A stretch of 64,000 bases of DNA, taken from Methylovorus menthalis (GTDB taxonomy: Bacteria; Pseudomonadota; Gammaproteobacteria; Burkholderiales; Methylophilaceae). Below the pieces are notes generated by a model, which was given only the letters and a program-made list of their open reading frames with translations, was not told the DNA's origin and ran no database searches. The stretch is taken from positions 682,001-746,000 of the forward strand of contig NZ_JAJAQH010000006.1 of NCBI RefSeq assembly GCF_020523625.1, given 5' to 3'. This document shows, one piece after another, positions 1 through 9,128 of this stretch. How positions within the stretch are numbered: position 1 is the stretch's first letter; the number at the start of each line of letters is the position of its first letter. Made by a program: the position numbers and the translations under genes.

Positions 1-1
1 C

Positions 2-736
2 AGCATAGAGCTGAATGCTGGAGAAACCCTGGCCGTGGTTGGTGAGTCTGGTAGTGGCAAGTCCACCCTGGCCCGATGTCTGTTACAATTGCTGCCCCTG
101 GATAGTGGCGAAGTGCAATTTCAAGGCCATGATCTTGCCAAGCTTACGGGCAAGGAATTGCGCGCGGTACGCCGGGATCTGCAAATGGTGTTTCAGGACC
201 CGTTTGCCTCATTGAATCCGCGCATGCGCGTGGGCGAAATCATAGGCGAAGGCTTGCTGATTCATGATATTGGCAATGCTGCCGAGCAGCAGCGCAAGGT
301 CGCCCACATGATAAAGCGCGTTGGCTTGAGCGAGTCTGATTTTCAGAAATATCCGCATGAGTTTTCTGGTGGTCAGCGTCAGCGTATTGGTATCGCCCGT
401 GCCCTGGTGCTTGAGCCCAAGGTGGTGGTCTGCGATGAACCGGTTTCTGCACTGGATGTTTCCATTCAAGCGCAGATATTGCTGCTCTTGCGCGAACTGC
501 AGCAGGAGATGCAGCTCAGTTATCTCTTTATCACACATGATTTACGTGTGGTGCGTCATATTGCGGATCAGGTGGCGGTCATGTACAAGGGGAGGGTGGT
601 TGAGCAGGGTGATGTGGACTCCCTGTATCAAGCCCCGCAGCAGGAATATACCCGGAATCTGCTAAATGCGATTCCAGGACGTCGGCAGTTGGCTGGTTTG
701 GCAACGCAGGCTAATCAAGTGCAAGTTGATAATTAA
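2..736 (+). CDS. Peptide/oligopeptide-type ABC transporter ATP-binding protein (5' end outside window)
   Basis: ATPase subunit that would power import of peptides or a similar solute through an inner-membrane permease. The frame is open from base 2, so the N-terminus lies outside the window. Visible motifs in order are Walker A (GESGSGKST), a Q-loop in VFQDPFASLNPR, the signature SGGQRQR, Walker B VVVCDEPVSALD, and the switch histidine in ITHDL. The C-terminal EYTRNLLNAIPG matches the extension typical of the OppF/DppF/YejF group (oligo_HPY-like). The missing part could be a whole first ATPase domain, as in the fused YejF form. The next gene starts 22 bp downstream, but the yfgM-bamB-der block is usually an independent unit. 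The subfamily is certain; the substrate is not visible. Confidence 0.9.
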   Translation, partial: SIELNAGETLAVVGESGSGKSTLARCLLQLLPLDSGEVQFQGHDLAKLTGKELRAVRRDLQMVFQDPFASLNPRMRVGEIIGEGLLIHDIGNAAEQQRKVAHMIKRVGLSESDFQKYPHEFSGGQRQRIGIARALVLEPKVVVCDEPVSALDVSIQAQILLLLRELQQEMQLSYLFITHDLRVVRHIADQVAVMYKGRVVEQGDVDSLYQAPQQEYTRNLLNAIPGRRQLAGLATQANQVQVDN

Positions 737-758
737 CCTCGAATTTTAGGATGGCGTA

Positions 759-1385
759 ATGGCATACGATTTGGAAGAACAAGAACAGTTGGACACGCTG
801 AAAAGCTGGTGGAAAACCAACGGTAAATATGTTCAGGCGCTGCTGATTGCAGTCGTCATTGCTCTGGCAGGTTACAAGGGCTGGAATTACTACCTTAACC
901 AGCAGGCGATCAAGGCTTCGGCCAAGTATCAGGCAATGACCCAGCTGGATATCAAGGATACTCCGGCAATTCAGGCTGCTGCCGGCGAGCTCATGGATAA
1001 CTTTGCCTCTACGCCTTACGCTGCGCGTGCCGCGATTGCTGCTGCGAAAGTGAGCTATACCAGCAAGGACCTGGCAAGTGCCAAGCGTCAGTTGGCATGG
1101 GCAGCCGAGCATGCCAAGGAGGCCCAGGTGGCGGCTGTTGCCATGTTGCAACTCGCAGGTATCCAGTTTGAAGAAAAAGACAATGAAGCTGCCTTGAAAA
1201 CGCTGGCACAAAAGCATGATGCCGCGTTTGATGGCTTGTTTGCCGATTTGAAGGGCGACATTCTGCTGGCACAAGGCAAAAAAGCCGAGGCCAAGCAGGC
1301 CTATCAGGAAGCATTGCTCAAGCTGGACGAACAAGGGCGCTATCGTCGCTTCACTGAGCATAAACTGGAATCCTTGGGGAGCTAA
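759..1385 (+). CDS. yfgM: YfgM-like TPR membrane protein, ancillary SecYEG translocon factor
   Basis: A 208-residue single-pass inner-membrane protein. A cytoplasmic N-terminus rich in Glu/Lys is followed by a hydrophobic segment (about residues 27-43) and then a periplasmic helical-repeat region of TPR type. Family knowledge: YfgM of E. coli associates with PpiD and SecYEG and helps transfer of periplasmic proteins to chaperones. The identification rests on size, topology and position: it lies directly before bamB (2-bp gap) and der, the standard proteobacterial order hisS-yfgM-bamB-der. Here hisS is not the preceding gene; an ABC ATPase is. A GGATGG sequence just ahead of the ATG can serve as ribosome binding site. 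Confidence 0.85.
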   Translation: MAYDLEEQEQLDTLKSWWKTNGKYVQALLIAVVIALAGYKGWNYYLNQQAIKASAKYQAMTQLDIKDTPAIQAAAGELMDNFASTPYAARAAIAAAKVSYTSKDLASAKRQLAWAAEHAKEAQVAAVAMLQLAGIQFEEKDNEAALKTLAQKHDAAFDGLFADLKGDILLAQGKKAEAKQAYQEALLKLDEQGRYRRFTEHKLESLGS

Positions 1386-1387
1386 CC

Positions 1388-2554
1388 TTGCGTCAGATTT
1401 CATTAGCCGTGCTGATTGCACTGGCGATAAGCGGTTGCTCCACTATCGGCGACATGAAGACCGATATTTCGGAGCGCATGTTTGGTCGTGAGCTGAGTGA
1501 TCCGCCTGCTGAGCTGGTGGATTTTAAGGCCAGCATGACGCCCAAAATCATGTGGCGTGCCAGTCTTGGTGCAGCGGATGATTACGATTTCACACCAGCG
1601 TCGATCAATGGTCAGGTGTTTGCTGCCAATGCGTCGGGTGATATCTTCAAGTTTGATGCCATCAAGGGTACACAGGTGTGGAAGGTTAACGCTGGTCAGC
1701 GTTTATCCGGTGGCGTTGGCGTAGGCAGTGATCTGGTACTGGTTGGTACGGCCACAGGCTATGTTGTTGCCTATGACCAGGCAGGCAAAATGCTATGGAA
1801 ATCCAAGGTGAGCAGCGAAGTGCTGAGCGCTCCGCAAGTGAATAACGGTGTGGTTGTCGTTCGTTGTGGCGATAGCCGTATCTTTGGCTTGAACGCGGTA
1901 GATGGCGCTCGCAAGTGGGTATATGAGCGCGCTACCCCGGCATTGAGCCTGCGCAGCAGCGCAGGCGTGGCCGTGGATGGTGGCGCGGCTTATGCCGGGT
2001 TTGCCGGTGGCAAGCTGATTGCCTTGCGCGTGGAAGATGGCAAGGTCATCTGGGAAGCCTCCGTTGCCCAACCCAAGGGTACAACTGAAATCGAACGTAT
2101 CGCAGACATTACCAGTCTGCCCGTGGTGGATGGTCCTTTGGTCTATGCCGTGGCATACCAGGGCAAGATCGCCGCAGTTGACCGTGCGACTGGCCGTGTG
2201 AGCTGGGGTCGTGATATTTCCAGCTATACCGGCCTAAATTCAGAAGATGCGCGCGTGTATGTTTCCCATGCGATTGGCTCGGTCTACGCGCTGGAATATT
2301 CCAGCGGCAAGACGTTCTGGCGTCAGGGCGACCTCAAAAATCGTCAGCTCAGCGCACCGTTGCCCATGGGCGGCGTGGTGGCGGTGGGCGATATTCAAGG
2401 CTATGTGCATTTCCTCGGGCGTGAAGATGGCGCTTTTGAAGGCCGTATCCGCACCGAAGATAGTCCCGTCATGCCACAAATGCTCGCTCTGGGCACCAAC
2501 GGTATTCTGGTCCAAACCCGCAAGGGCGGGCTTTACGCAATCTCACTGAAATAA
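1388..2554 (+). CDS. bamB: Outer-membrane assembly lipoprotein BamB (TTG start)
   Basis: Lipoprotein subunit of the BAM complex that inserts beta-barrel proteins into the outer membrane. The 388-residue product has a short signal peptide ending in a lipobox (ISGC, Cys17). It is followed by a series of PQQ-type WD-like repeats (for example AIKGTQVWKV, QAGKMLWKSK, EDGKVIWEAS, ATGRVSWGRD, SSGKTFWRQG) forming an eight-bladed propeller. The start is TTG three bases after the yfgM stop; the lipobox sits where expected, which supports this start. The next gene der begins three bases after the stop, so yfgM-bamB-der are likely co-transcribed and translationally coupled. Confidence 0.95.
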   Translation: MRQISLAVLIALAISGCSTIGDMKTDISERMFGRELSDPPAELVDFKASMTPKIMWRASLGAADDYDFTPASINGQVFAANASGDIFKFDAIKGTQVWKVNAGQRLSGGVGVGSDLVLVGTATGYVVAYDQAGKMLWKSKVSSEVLSAPQVNNGVVVVRCGDSRIFGLNAVDGARKWVYERATPALSLRSSAGVAVDGGAAYAGFAGGKLIALRVEDGKVIWEASVAQPKGTTEIERIADITSLPVVDGPLVYAVAYQGKIAAVDRATGRVSWGRDISSYTGLNSEDARVYVSHAIGSVYALEYSSGKTFWRQGDLKNRQLSAPLPMGGVVAVGDIQGYVHFLGREDGAFEGRIRTEDSPVMPQMLALGTNGILVQTRKGGLYAISLK

Positions 2555-2557
2555 TCC

Positions 2558-4129
2558 ATGCTACCCACCATCGTACTGGTCGGCCGTCCCAATGTCGGCA
2601 AATCCACGCTTTTTAACCGGCTGACCAAGAGCCGGGATGCGCTGGTGGCCGATCTGCCCGGCCTGACACGCGACCGCCACTATGGACGTGGGATAGGTGG
2701 CGACAAGCCATTTCTGGTGGTGGATACCGGCGGGTTTGAGCCGCTGGTAGACAGTGGCATTCTGAAAGAAATGGCCAAGCAAACATTGCTGGCGATTGAT
2801 GAAGCCGATGTCGTGATCTTTATGGTCGATGGGCGGAATGGCCTGGCACCGCAGGATAAGGTGATCGCAGATCGCCTGCGCAAAAGCCAGCGCCCGGTAT
2901 TGCTTGCCGTTAACAAGACAGAGGGCATGCAGCGTGCGATTGTCAGTGCAGAATTTCATGAGCTGGGCCTGGGTGATCCGCTCTCCATCTCTTCTGCCCA
3001 CGGCGAAGGGGTGCGCGACCTGGTGGAACTCGCGCTTGCCGACTTCCCAGAGCCTGAGCCTGAAGAGGAAAATGATGGCAGCCGCACGCCCAAAGTGGCG
3101 ATTGTCGGTCGGCCGAATGTGGGCAAATCCACGCTGGTCAATGCCTTGCTGGGGCAGGAGCGCGTGATCGCGTTTGACCAGCCGGGTACTACGCGCGATT
3201 CGATCCATATTGATCTTGAGCGCAACGGCAAGCATTACACGATTATCGATACCGCTGGTGTGCGCAAGCGCGGCAAGGTATTTGAGGCAATCGAAAAATT
3301 CTCCGTCATCAAAACCATACAGGCGATTGAAGAAGCCAATGTGGCGATTCTGGTGGTAGATGCCCAGGAAGGCATTACTGAGCAGGATGCCCATGTGGCG
3401 GCTTATATTCTTGAGGCAGGTCGTGCTCTGGTGGTTGCCATCAATAAATGGGATGGCCTGAAAGAGGATGAGCGCGACTGGATCAAGCGCGAAATTGATC
3501 GCAAGCTGCAGTTTCTGGATTTTGCCAAATTCCACTATATTTCCGCTCTTCGCAAGAAGGGCTTGCCGGAGTTATTTACCTCGGTAGATGGCGCTTACAA
3601 GGCGGCCATGGCCAAGCTCTCCACACCGCAACTGACCCGCGTGCTGGAAGATGCCATCATTCAGCATCAACCCCCCATCAGCAAAGGCATCCGCCCCAAA
3701 CTGCGTTACGCGCACCAGGGGGGCAGCAATCCGCCGATTGTGGTAATCCACGGCAACCATGTGGATGGCGTGAAAGACAGCTATAAGCGTTATCTGGAGG
3801 GGGTTTTCCGTAAAGCCTTCCAACTGACCGGTACGCCATTGCGCGTGCAATTCAATCAGGGTGCCAATCCGTTTGCCGAGCCAGAAGACAAGCGCAAGGC
3901 AGGCGAGGGTATCGTCAGCATGCGCCGTCGCAAAACGGCGCAGCGTGCTGAGCTGAATGCCAAGAGTCGTGCTGAAAAAGAAGCGTTGGCCCAGCCTGCA
4001 GGTACCAAGCTTAATGCGGCTGTAAAACCAAAAGCCGCGGTCAAGCCTAAAGCCCCAGCCAAGCCCAGAAATGCAACAGGCACCAAAAAGGCGCCTGCGG
4101 CAAGTAAAGGGCGCGCCAGCAAGAAGTAA
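2558..4129 (+). CDS. der: Ribosome-biogenesis GTPase Der (EngA)
   Basis: Essential tandem GTPase for 50S ribosome maturation. Two G domains are visible, each starting with the P-loop GRPNVGKST (about residues 8 and 187), with DTGG/DTAG switch II motifs and NK.D-type G4 motifs (NKTE and NKWD). A KH-like C-terminal domain follows (about residues 365-450). The 523-residue length is longer than usual because of a Lys/Ala/Pro-rich tail of roughly 60 residues with repeated KPKA units ending GRASKK, which looks disordered and RNA-binding in character. It is the last gene of the yfgM-bamB-der unit; a terminator hairpin overlaps its stop codon and it converges with bamD. Confidence 0.98.
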   Translation: MLPTIVLVGRPNVGKSTLFNRLTKSRDALVADLPGLTRDRHYGRGIGGDKPFLVVDTGGFEPLVDSGILKEMAKQTLLAIDEADVVIFMVDGRNGLAPQDKVIADRLRKSQRPVLLAVNKTEGMQRAIVSAEFHELGLGDPLSISSAHGEGVRDLVELALADFPEPEPEEENDGSRTPKVAIVGRPNVGKSTLVNALLGQERVIAFDQPGTTRDSIHIDLERNGKHYTIIDTAGVRKRGKVFEAIEKFSVIKTIQAIEEANVAILVVDAQEGITEQDAHVAAYILEAGRALVVAINKWDGLKEDERDWIKREIDRKLQFLDFAKFHYISALRKKGLPELFTSVDGAYKAAMAKLSTPQLTRVLEDAIIQHQPPISKGIRPKLRYAHQGGSNPPIVVIHGNHVDGVKDSYKRYLEGVFRKAFQLTGTPLRVQFNQGANPFAEPEDKRKAGEGIVSMRRRKTAQRAELNAKSRAEKEALAQPAGTKLNAAVKPKAAVKPKAPAKPRNATGTKKAPAASKGRASKK

Positions 4130-4145
4130 CGCTGGCGCGGTTTTA
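4111..4145 (+). terminator. Rho-independent terminator overlapping the der stop codon
   Basis: Stem CGCGCCAGC (4112-4120) pairs perfectly with GCTGGCGCG (4131-4139), with the der stop codon in the 10-nt loop, followed by GTTTT. It separates der from the convergent bamD. Part of the stem codes for the last Der residues. Confidence 0.7.
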
Positions 4146-4153
4146 AGCGTGTA

Positions 4154-4960
4154 TCAAGACGCGTAGAGCCCTTCCCAGAACTTCCACCATACACGCTCTT
4201 CTGGAACACCCTTTTTCAGCATTTTGCTGTCTGGATAGTTGGTTTGAAGCACGCGCAGTGTGTCCTGCTTCAAATCGTCCATGCCCATGAGGTCGTAGGC
4301 ACTGATCATGATCACCAGCGCTTCTTCAACCGAAGGAGAGTCAGGGTAGGTTTCCAGCACGAACTTGCAGCGATTGACCGAGGCCAGATAGGCTTGACGT
4401 TTCATGTAGTAGCGCGCCACGTGCAGTTCATGGTTAGCCAGCATATCCACCAGGTAAGTCATGCGCAGCGTGGCATCCTTGACATAGCGACTGTTGGGGT
4501 AGCGGGTGACCAGCTCTTTGAGTGACAGGAAGGATTCGCGCAACGACTTGGGGTCGCGATCACTGATTTGTTGTTTGGTCAGTTTTTCAACCACGCCGCG
4601 TTCGTTGAATGTCGCTAGGCCTTTCATGTAGTAGGCATAGTCGATATTGGGATGATCTGGATGCAGCTTGATGAAGCGATCAGCAGAGGCAATGGTGGAA
4701 ATCGGGTCATTACGCTTGTAGTAGGCGTAGATTTTGTCCATTTGTGCTTGGGTGGCGAAGCGGCCATGCGGATAGCGAGACTCTAGCGTTTCAAAATATT
4801 TGATGGCTTTTTCGTAATCGCGTGAGCGCATTTTTTCGTCGGCTTCGGTGTAAATGCGTTGCGCCGACCAGCCTTTGGTCTCGTCTAACTCAGTTGGTGC
4901 GCCGAAGATCGCGCAACCAGACAGCCAGAGTACCGCAATAAACGCTAAACTATGCTTCAT
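4154..4960 (-). CDS. bamD: Outer-membrane assembly lipoprotein BamD
   Basis: Essential BAM-complex lipoprotein (family also called ComL/YfiO). The 268-residue product has a signal peptide with lipobox LSGC (Cys16) followed by TPR repeats, including the characteristic YPHGRFATQAQ and YPNSRYVKDA segments that mark five TPR-like units. It lies on the reverse strand, divergent from rluD with only 40 bp between the starts. That pairing is conserved in betaproteobacteria. It converges on der, which, like BamB, belongs to the neighbouring outer-membrane block. Confidence 0.96.
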   Translation of the reverse strand: MKHSLAFIAVLWLSGCAIFGAPTELDETKGWSAQRIYTEADEKMRSRDYEKAIKYFETLESRYPHGRFATQAQMDKIYAYYKRNDPISTIASADRFIKLHPDHPNIDYAYYMKGLATFNERGVVEKLTKQQISDRDPKSLRESFLSLKELVTRYPNSRYVKDATLRMTYLVDMLANHELHVARYYMKRQAYLASVNRCKFVLETYPDSPSVEEALVIMISAYDLMGMDDLKQDTLRVLQTNYPDSKMLKKGVPEERVWWKFWEGLYAS

Positions 4961-5000
4961 TTAAAAATATCCAGATTAAAAGTCTTGTAGATTATAACCG

Positions 5001-6065
5001 ATGACCCAAACCACTCCTATCACTCTCATTATTCCACAAGACCTTGGCGGCTTGCGACTGGATCAGGCACTGCAAAAGCTATTGCCCGAGCATTCGCGCT
5101 CGCGTTTGCAGCAATGGATCAAGGACGGCCTGGTAACGCTGGAACCCCCACAGACCGTGACGGCCAAGACCAAAGTGTGGGGCGGTGAGCGCCTGCAGGT
5201 GCAAGTGCAGCCATCGCCCGACGAACATGCCTTTGAGGCCGAGGATATTCCGCTGGATGTGCAGTATGAAGATGAGCACATTCTGGTCATCAACAAACCT
5301 GCGGGCCTGGTGGTGCACCCCGCGGCGGGTAACTGGAGCGGCACGTTGCTGAATGCCTTGCTGCATCATGCGCCGGTGGTAAAAGACCTGCCACGGGCCG
5401 GGATTGTGCACCGCCTTGATAAAGATACCAGCGGCTTGCTGGTTGTCGCCAAGACACTCACCGCCCAGACCAGCCTGGTGCGCCAGTTGCAGGCGCGCAC
5501 CGTCAAACGCGAATACCGCGCCATTGTGTGGGGGCAGGTGTGGCAAAACGGACGTATCGACCAGCCAGTAGGCCGCCATCCGCATGCCCGAACCAAAATG
5601 GCGATCAACCGCAATGGCAAGCCTGCCGTTACCCGCTATGAAGTGCTGGAGCGTTTTGCGGTACACACCTATCTGCGGTGTAACCTGGAAACAGGCCGGA
5701 CTCACCAGATCCGTGTCCATATGCAGCATTTGAAGGCGCCATTGGTGGGCGACCCTGTCTATGGATTGGGAGGCATCGTACCTTTGCGCATGATGCCGCA
5801 GTCTTTGCGCGATACCGTTCTCAACTTTGGCCGCCAGGCTTTGCATGCCGTCAAGCTGGGCTTGATTCATCCTGCTAGTGGCGAATTCATGGAGTGGCAG
5901 GTGGAGTTGCCCGCCGATATGAAGTCACTGCTGGAAGCCATGCGTCTGGTGCCAGTGGACGAAGTCGATCTTCCATTCGAATTTGAGGGTGATATGGATG
6001 ACGATGATCTGGACGACGCGTATCCCGATGACGACTTGCTGGATGACGAAGATGACATTGACTGA
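5001..6065 (+). CDS. rluD: 23S rRNA pseudouridine synthase RluD with acidic C-terminal tail
   Basis: Converts uridines in helix 69 of 23S rRNA (1911/1915/1917 in E. coli) to pseudouridine. An N-terminal S4 RNA-binding domain (about residues 14-75) precedes the catalytic domain with the RluA-family motif HRLDKDTSG, whose Asp is the catalytic residue, and the conserved GRTHQIRVHM. At 354 residues it is about 30 longer than E. coli RluD. The excess is a C-terminal tail made almost entirely of Asp and Glu with a few Leu, Tyr and Pro. Its last 14 bp overlap the start of pgeF, so the two are translationally coupled. Confidence 0.96.
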   Translation: MTQTTPITLIIPQDLGGLRLDQALQKLLPEHSRSRLQQWIKDGLVTLEPPQTVTAKTKVWGGERLQVQVQPSPDEHAFEAEDIPLDVQYEDEHILVINKPAGLVVHPAAGNWSGTLLNALLHHAPVVKDLPRAGIVHRLDKDTSGLLVVAKTLTAQTSLVRQLQARTVKREYRAIVWGQVWQNGRIDQPVGRHPHARTKMAINRNGKPAVTRYEVLERFAVHTYLRCNLETGRTHQIRVHMQHLKAPLVGDPVYGLGGIVPLRMMPQSLRDTVLNFGRQALHAVKLGLIHPASGEFMEWQVELPADMKSLLEAMRLVPVDEVDLPFEFEGDMDDDDLDDAYPDDDLLDDEDDID

Positions 6066-6792
6066 TGCCTCCCTGATTGTGCCGGATTGGCCAGCGCCGC
6101 CCAATGTGCATGTGGTGCAAACCACGCGCCTGGGGGGCCTGAGTCGGGCGCCGTATGACAGCCTGAATCTGGGGACAAATGTCGGAGATAATCCTCTGCA
6201 TGTAGCGGAAAATCGGCAGCGACTGAGTGATGTGCTGCCATCCGAACCGATATGGATGGATCAGGTGCATGGCACCATCGTGCAGGACGCGGCGTTGGCT
6301 TCTTGCCAGCCACAAGCCGATGCTGCAGTAGCGCGGCATGTGAATACCGTGTGTACCGTCATGACGGCGGATTGCCTGCCGGTGTTGTTATGCGATGCAT
6401 ACGGTACGGTAGTCGCTGCCGCCCATGCAGGCTGGCGCGGCCTCAGTCAGGGCGTGATTGAGCGCACGGTCCAGAGTATGCAGGTGCCTGGAGATCAGTT
6501 ACTGGCATGGCTGGGGCCCGCCATTGGCCCGAAAGCTTTTGAAGTCGGTGATGATGTCCGTGAGGTATTTGTCAATCAGGATGCGCAGGCTTCGGAGGCT
6601 TTTGAAGCGACGGAGCACGGGAAATGGCTGGCGGATATTTATCTGCTTGCCCGTCAACGCCTTGCTGCGTTAGGGGTGACGCGAGTCTATGGCGGGGAAT
6701 ATTGCACATTCCATGATGCAAGCCGCTTTTTCTCCTATCGCCGCGATGGCGCATGTGGCCGCATGGCCAGCATGATCTGGCTGGGCCGATAG
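6052..6792 (+). CDS. pgeF: Purine nucleoside phosphorylase / laccase-domain protein PgeF (YfiH)
   Basis: Member of the YfiH/LACC1 family: peptidoglycan editing factor in E. coli and purine nucleoside phosphorylase/adenosine deaminase in biochemical work. It has zinc-binding His/Cys residues (AAHAGWRGL, TADCLP, and the C-terminal YCTFHD and FFSYRRDG). The ATG at 6052 gives 246 residues, the normal length, and begins inside the last codons of rluD. The frame is open further upstream, but that would add residues encoded by the rluD tail. The rluD-pgeF pair is conserved in betaproteobacteria. Confidence 0.93.
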   Translation: MTLTDASLIVPDWPAPPNVHVVQTTRLGGLSRAPYDSLNLGTNVGDNPLHVAENRQRLSDVLPSEPIWMDQVHGTIVQDAALASCQPQADAAVARHVNTVCTVMTADCLPVLLCDAYGTVVAAAHAGWRGLSQGVIERTVQSMQVPGDQLLAWLGPAIGPKAFEVGDDVREVFVNQDAQASEAFEATEHGKWLADIYLLARQRLAALGVTRVYGGEYCTFHDASRFFSYRRDGACGRMASMIWLGR

Positions 6793-6811
6793 TTCGCCAG
6801 ATTAACTAAAT

Positions 6812-9067
6812 CTAGTAAATAAACTCCGCCATAATACGTACATTCCGACCGGGAGCAATATTACCTATTGTTCCCCCAAACGCACCATCCAGCCGATACT
6901 CCTTGTTGTTCAGGTTTTCACCAATCAAGCGGAATCCCACATTCTTGGTTGCAGCCCAGTGTATGCCTGCGTTAAACACTTCATAGCGATCCTGGGTACC
7001 AAATACCAATGGTGTAAAGCCACCGCCAGCGGTGACCACAGTACGCTCGGAAACCCGGCGGTAACTGACATTTACGTCCACTTTTGCACTCAGATTGCCG
7101 CCAACCGTAATGTTGAATGCATTGCCGGGTACGGTATAGAGCGGAACATATTCTTCACCATCAAACAGTTTGCCGGTAATGCGTGAGTAAGACATCCGGC
7201 CATATAGCCGACGTGTCGACATTGTGCTTTCAAATTCAACGCCATTTCGACGCTCCCATCCATCCTGAACAATCTCCCCGGCATCGTTCTGGCGCAAAGA
7301 CGTCAGCAGGTGGCTGGTGCGTATATGGAAAAAATTCAGCTTGGATGTTAACTGGATATCGCTACCGAACAATCTCGGTGTCTGGTAACTGATGCCTGCT
7401 TCAGTGGATTCCGAGGTCTGGGGGCGATAAAGATCACCACAAATCTGCGAGTCCGGGCCATTGGACATAAAAAAGCTGAGACAACGACTGAATACCCCTT
7501 GCGTGAAATACTCATCCACCAATGGCGGACGAAACCCCTGTCCATAATTGCTATAGAGGGTGAGTTGCTGGTTTGAAGCTTGCGGTAACAAAGCATAGGC
7601 AAGACCCAGGCTGTAGCTTTCCTGGCGAAATTTGATGGTAGATGCCTGATCGTACTGCTCAAGCAGGCCCAAGGTGCCGCCTGCGGCATCGACCTGATAA
7701 AAGTCTTTGCGGAATCCGGGCATGATGCTTAATCGTCCCACTGTCAGCTTGGGTTGCAGGTAATAAGCAACGTAAGACTTGGTGCCCGGGGGCGCCGAGG
7801 CATTGAAGCCATCTGGATAGAAGGTCTGGCTATAAGCAGTATTGTCGAAATAGCGGCTCACCTCACGCTTGTTTTTGTTGTATTGCAGGCCCAGCAAAAG
7901 CTCCAGGTTCCAGTCCTTGTTTTCGATTATGCGTGAACGGTTGCTGAGGTCGATATTGGTCGTTTCATAACGATAGTAGTCATTCAGGCTGCCGCGACAA
8001 AGTGCGGGGGAGCAGGCCGGGTTGATGCTCGACATGCCGGGGTAGATCAAATCATGCAGGTCCGTGTAGCCTTTGCCAAATATGGCTTTGAAATCCACCC
8101 AGCGGTTGTCAGGGCGGTAATGCAGGGTTTCTGACCAGGTCAGGTCTTCAATGCTGCGGATGACATTGCCGAAAGTACCTGGTTGGCCGCCAGTGGCATC
8201 ATAAGGTTGCAGGCCGCTGTCTTCAAAACTGACGATGGAGGTTGTCAGCTGCACGCTTTCGCTTGGGAAAACACTGACTTTAAGCAGTTTGGAAATGGAG
8301 TTGATCGCCGAGCTTTCCAGCCTGATACCTCCTGGCTGCATGATGTCGTTGGACTGACGATTGGAGTAATTGAAGAGAATATCAATCCGGTCATCCGGCC
8401 GCCCATACACCATATATGAGCGGGAATATTCGTCGTTGTTATTGGCATAGCCGAATTTGGCGCGCGCACCATAGCGCTGGCCAGGCTGCAGCAGGTCGGC
8501 GGCATCTTTGGTGGTGGCGATAATGGTGCCGCCCAGTGAGCCCGAGCCACTGGTAATTTGCGGCCCGCGCTGTACTTCGACGCTTTTAAGCAGTTCAGGC
8601 TCCAGAAAGGTGCCGCCCATGCGGTATTTCTCAAACCCCTTGGGAATGCCGTCCACTTTTACTGCGACATCTTCATTGTCGGCATATCCGCGTATGTTGA
8701 ATGACATCCCGCTTGGGCGAGGCCCACCGTTGATCGCCACACTTGGCACATCGCGTATGGCATCAAACAGCGTGGCGGGTTGCAGGCGTTCCAGATCTTC
8801 GCTGGTGATAGTGGTGATGGCGCGTGTTGTGTCGATGCGTTCATCTTCAATATGGCGTGCACTTACGCTGACTTCTGGCAGTGTTTGCTCATTCGAATCG
8901 GTGGGGGCAGCCTTTATGCTGCTATTCACTGCAGTATCTGTTGTCGGGTTTTCGTTATCCACAAGTTCAGCTTGAGCAGGAGCCGATAGCGTGTTAAATG
9001 CGACAACGAAAATAATCATTAGCCGTCGCGCGTCATGCGGACGGATTCCGGCGGGCGGAATAAACAT
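6812..9067 (-). CDS. TonB-dependent outer-membrane receptor (heme/siderophore type)
   Basis: Beta-barrel importer driven by TonB. After a signal peptide (hydrophobic stretch MIIFVVAFNTLSAPAQA) comes a plug domain (SVSARHIEDERIDTTRAIT, then IRGYADNEDVAVKVDGIPKG and VEVQRGPQITSGSGSLGGTI) and a 22-strand-type barrel ending in the aromatic residue Tyr. YGQGFRPPLVDEYF resembles the FRAP-box region of hemoglobin/heme receptors, so heme or a ferric chelate is plausible; the substrate is inference. I chose ATG 9067 because it lies just after the terminator of the preceding gene; the frame is open to 9178 and a start at 9019 is also possible. About 750 residues, normal for the family. Confidence 0.88.
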   Translation of the reverse strand: MFIPPAGIRPHDARRLMIIFVVAFNTLSAPAQAELVDNENPTTDTAVNSSIKAAPTDSNEQTLPEVSVSARHIEDERIDTTRAITTITSEDLERLQPATLFDAIRDVPSVAINGGPRPSGMSFNIRGYADNEDVAVKVDGIPKGFEKYRMGGTFLEPELLKSVEVQRGPQITSGSGSLGGTIIATTKDAADLLQPGQRYGARAKFGYANNNDEYSRSYMVYGRPDDRIDILFNYSNRQSNDIMQPGGIRLESSAINSISKLLKVSVFPSESVQLTTSIVSFEDSGLQPYDATGGQPGTFGNVIRSIEDLTWSETLHYRPDNRWVDFKAIFGKGYTDLHDLIYPGMSSINPACSPALCRGSLNDYYRYETTNIDLSNRSRIIENKDWNLELLLGLQYNKNKREVSRYFDNTAYSQTFYPDGFNASAPPGTKSYVAYYLQPKLTVGRLSIMPGFRKDFYQVDAAGGTLGLLEQYDQASTIKFRQESYSLGLAYALLPQASNQQLTLYSNYGQGFRPPLVDEYFTQGVFSRCLSFFMSNGPDSQICGDLYRPQTSESTEAGISYQTPRLFGSDIQLTSKLNFFHIRTSHLLTSLRQNDAGEIVQDGWERRNGVEFESTMSTRRLYGRMSYSRITGKLFDGEEYVPLYTVPGNAFNITVGGNLSAKVDVNVSYRRVSERTVVTAGGGFTPLVFGTQDRYEVFNAGIHWAATKNVGFRLIGENLNNKEYRLDGAFGGTIGNIAPGRNVRIMAEFIY

Positions 9068-9090
9068 GAGAGGGGCTCGGATCAGGACAG

Positions 9091-9121
9091 AAAAAGCCCC
9101 GGCCATGGATTTGGCCGGGGC
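9091..9121 (-). terminator. Strong rho-independent terminator after the PEP-CTERM gene
   Basis: On the minus strand a perfect 10-bp stem, GCCCCGGCCA with TGGCCGGGGC, has a 6-nt loop and is followed by a run of five T. It lies between the stop of the PEP-CTERM gene and the TonB receptor start. The receptor therefore either needs its own promoter or is expressed by read-through. Confidence 0.85.
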
Positions 9122-9128
9122 GTAAGAC

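Noticed and set aside
2561-3535. A 324-codon minus-strand frame across der
   Set aside because: Der is certain on the plus strand; the antisense product is rich in His/Ile/Gln without any motif.
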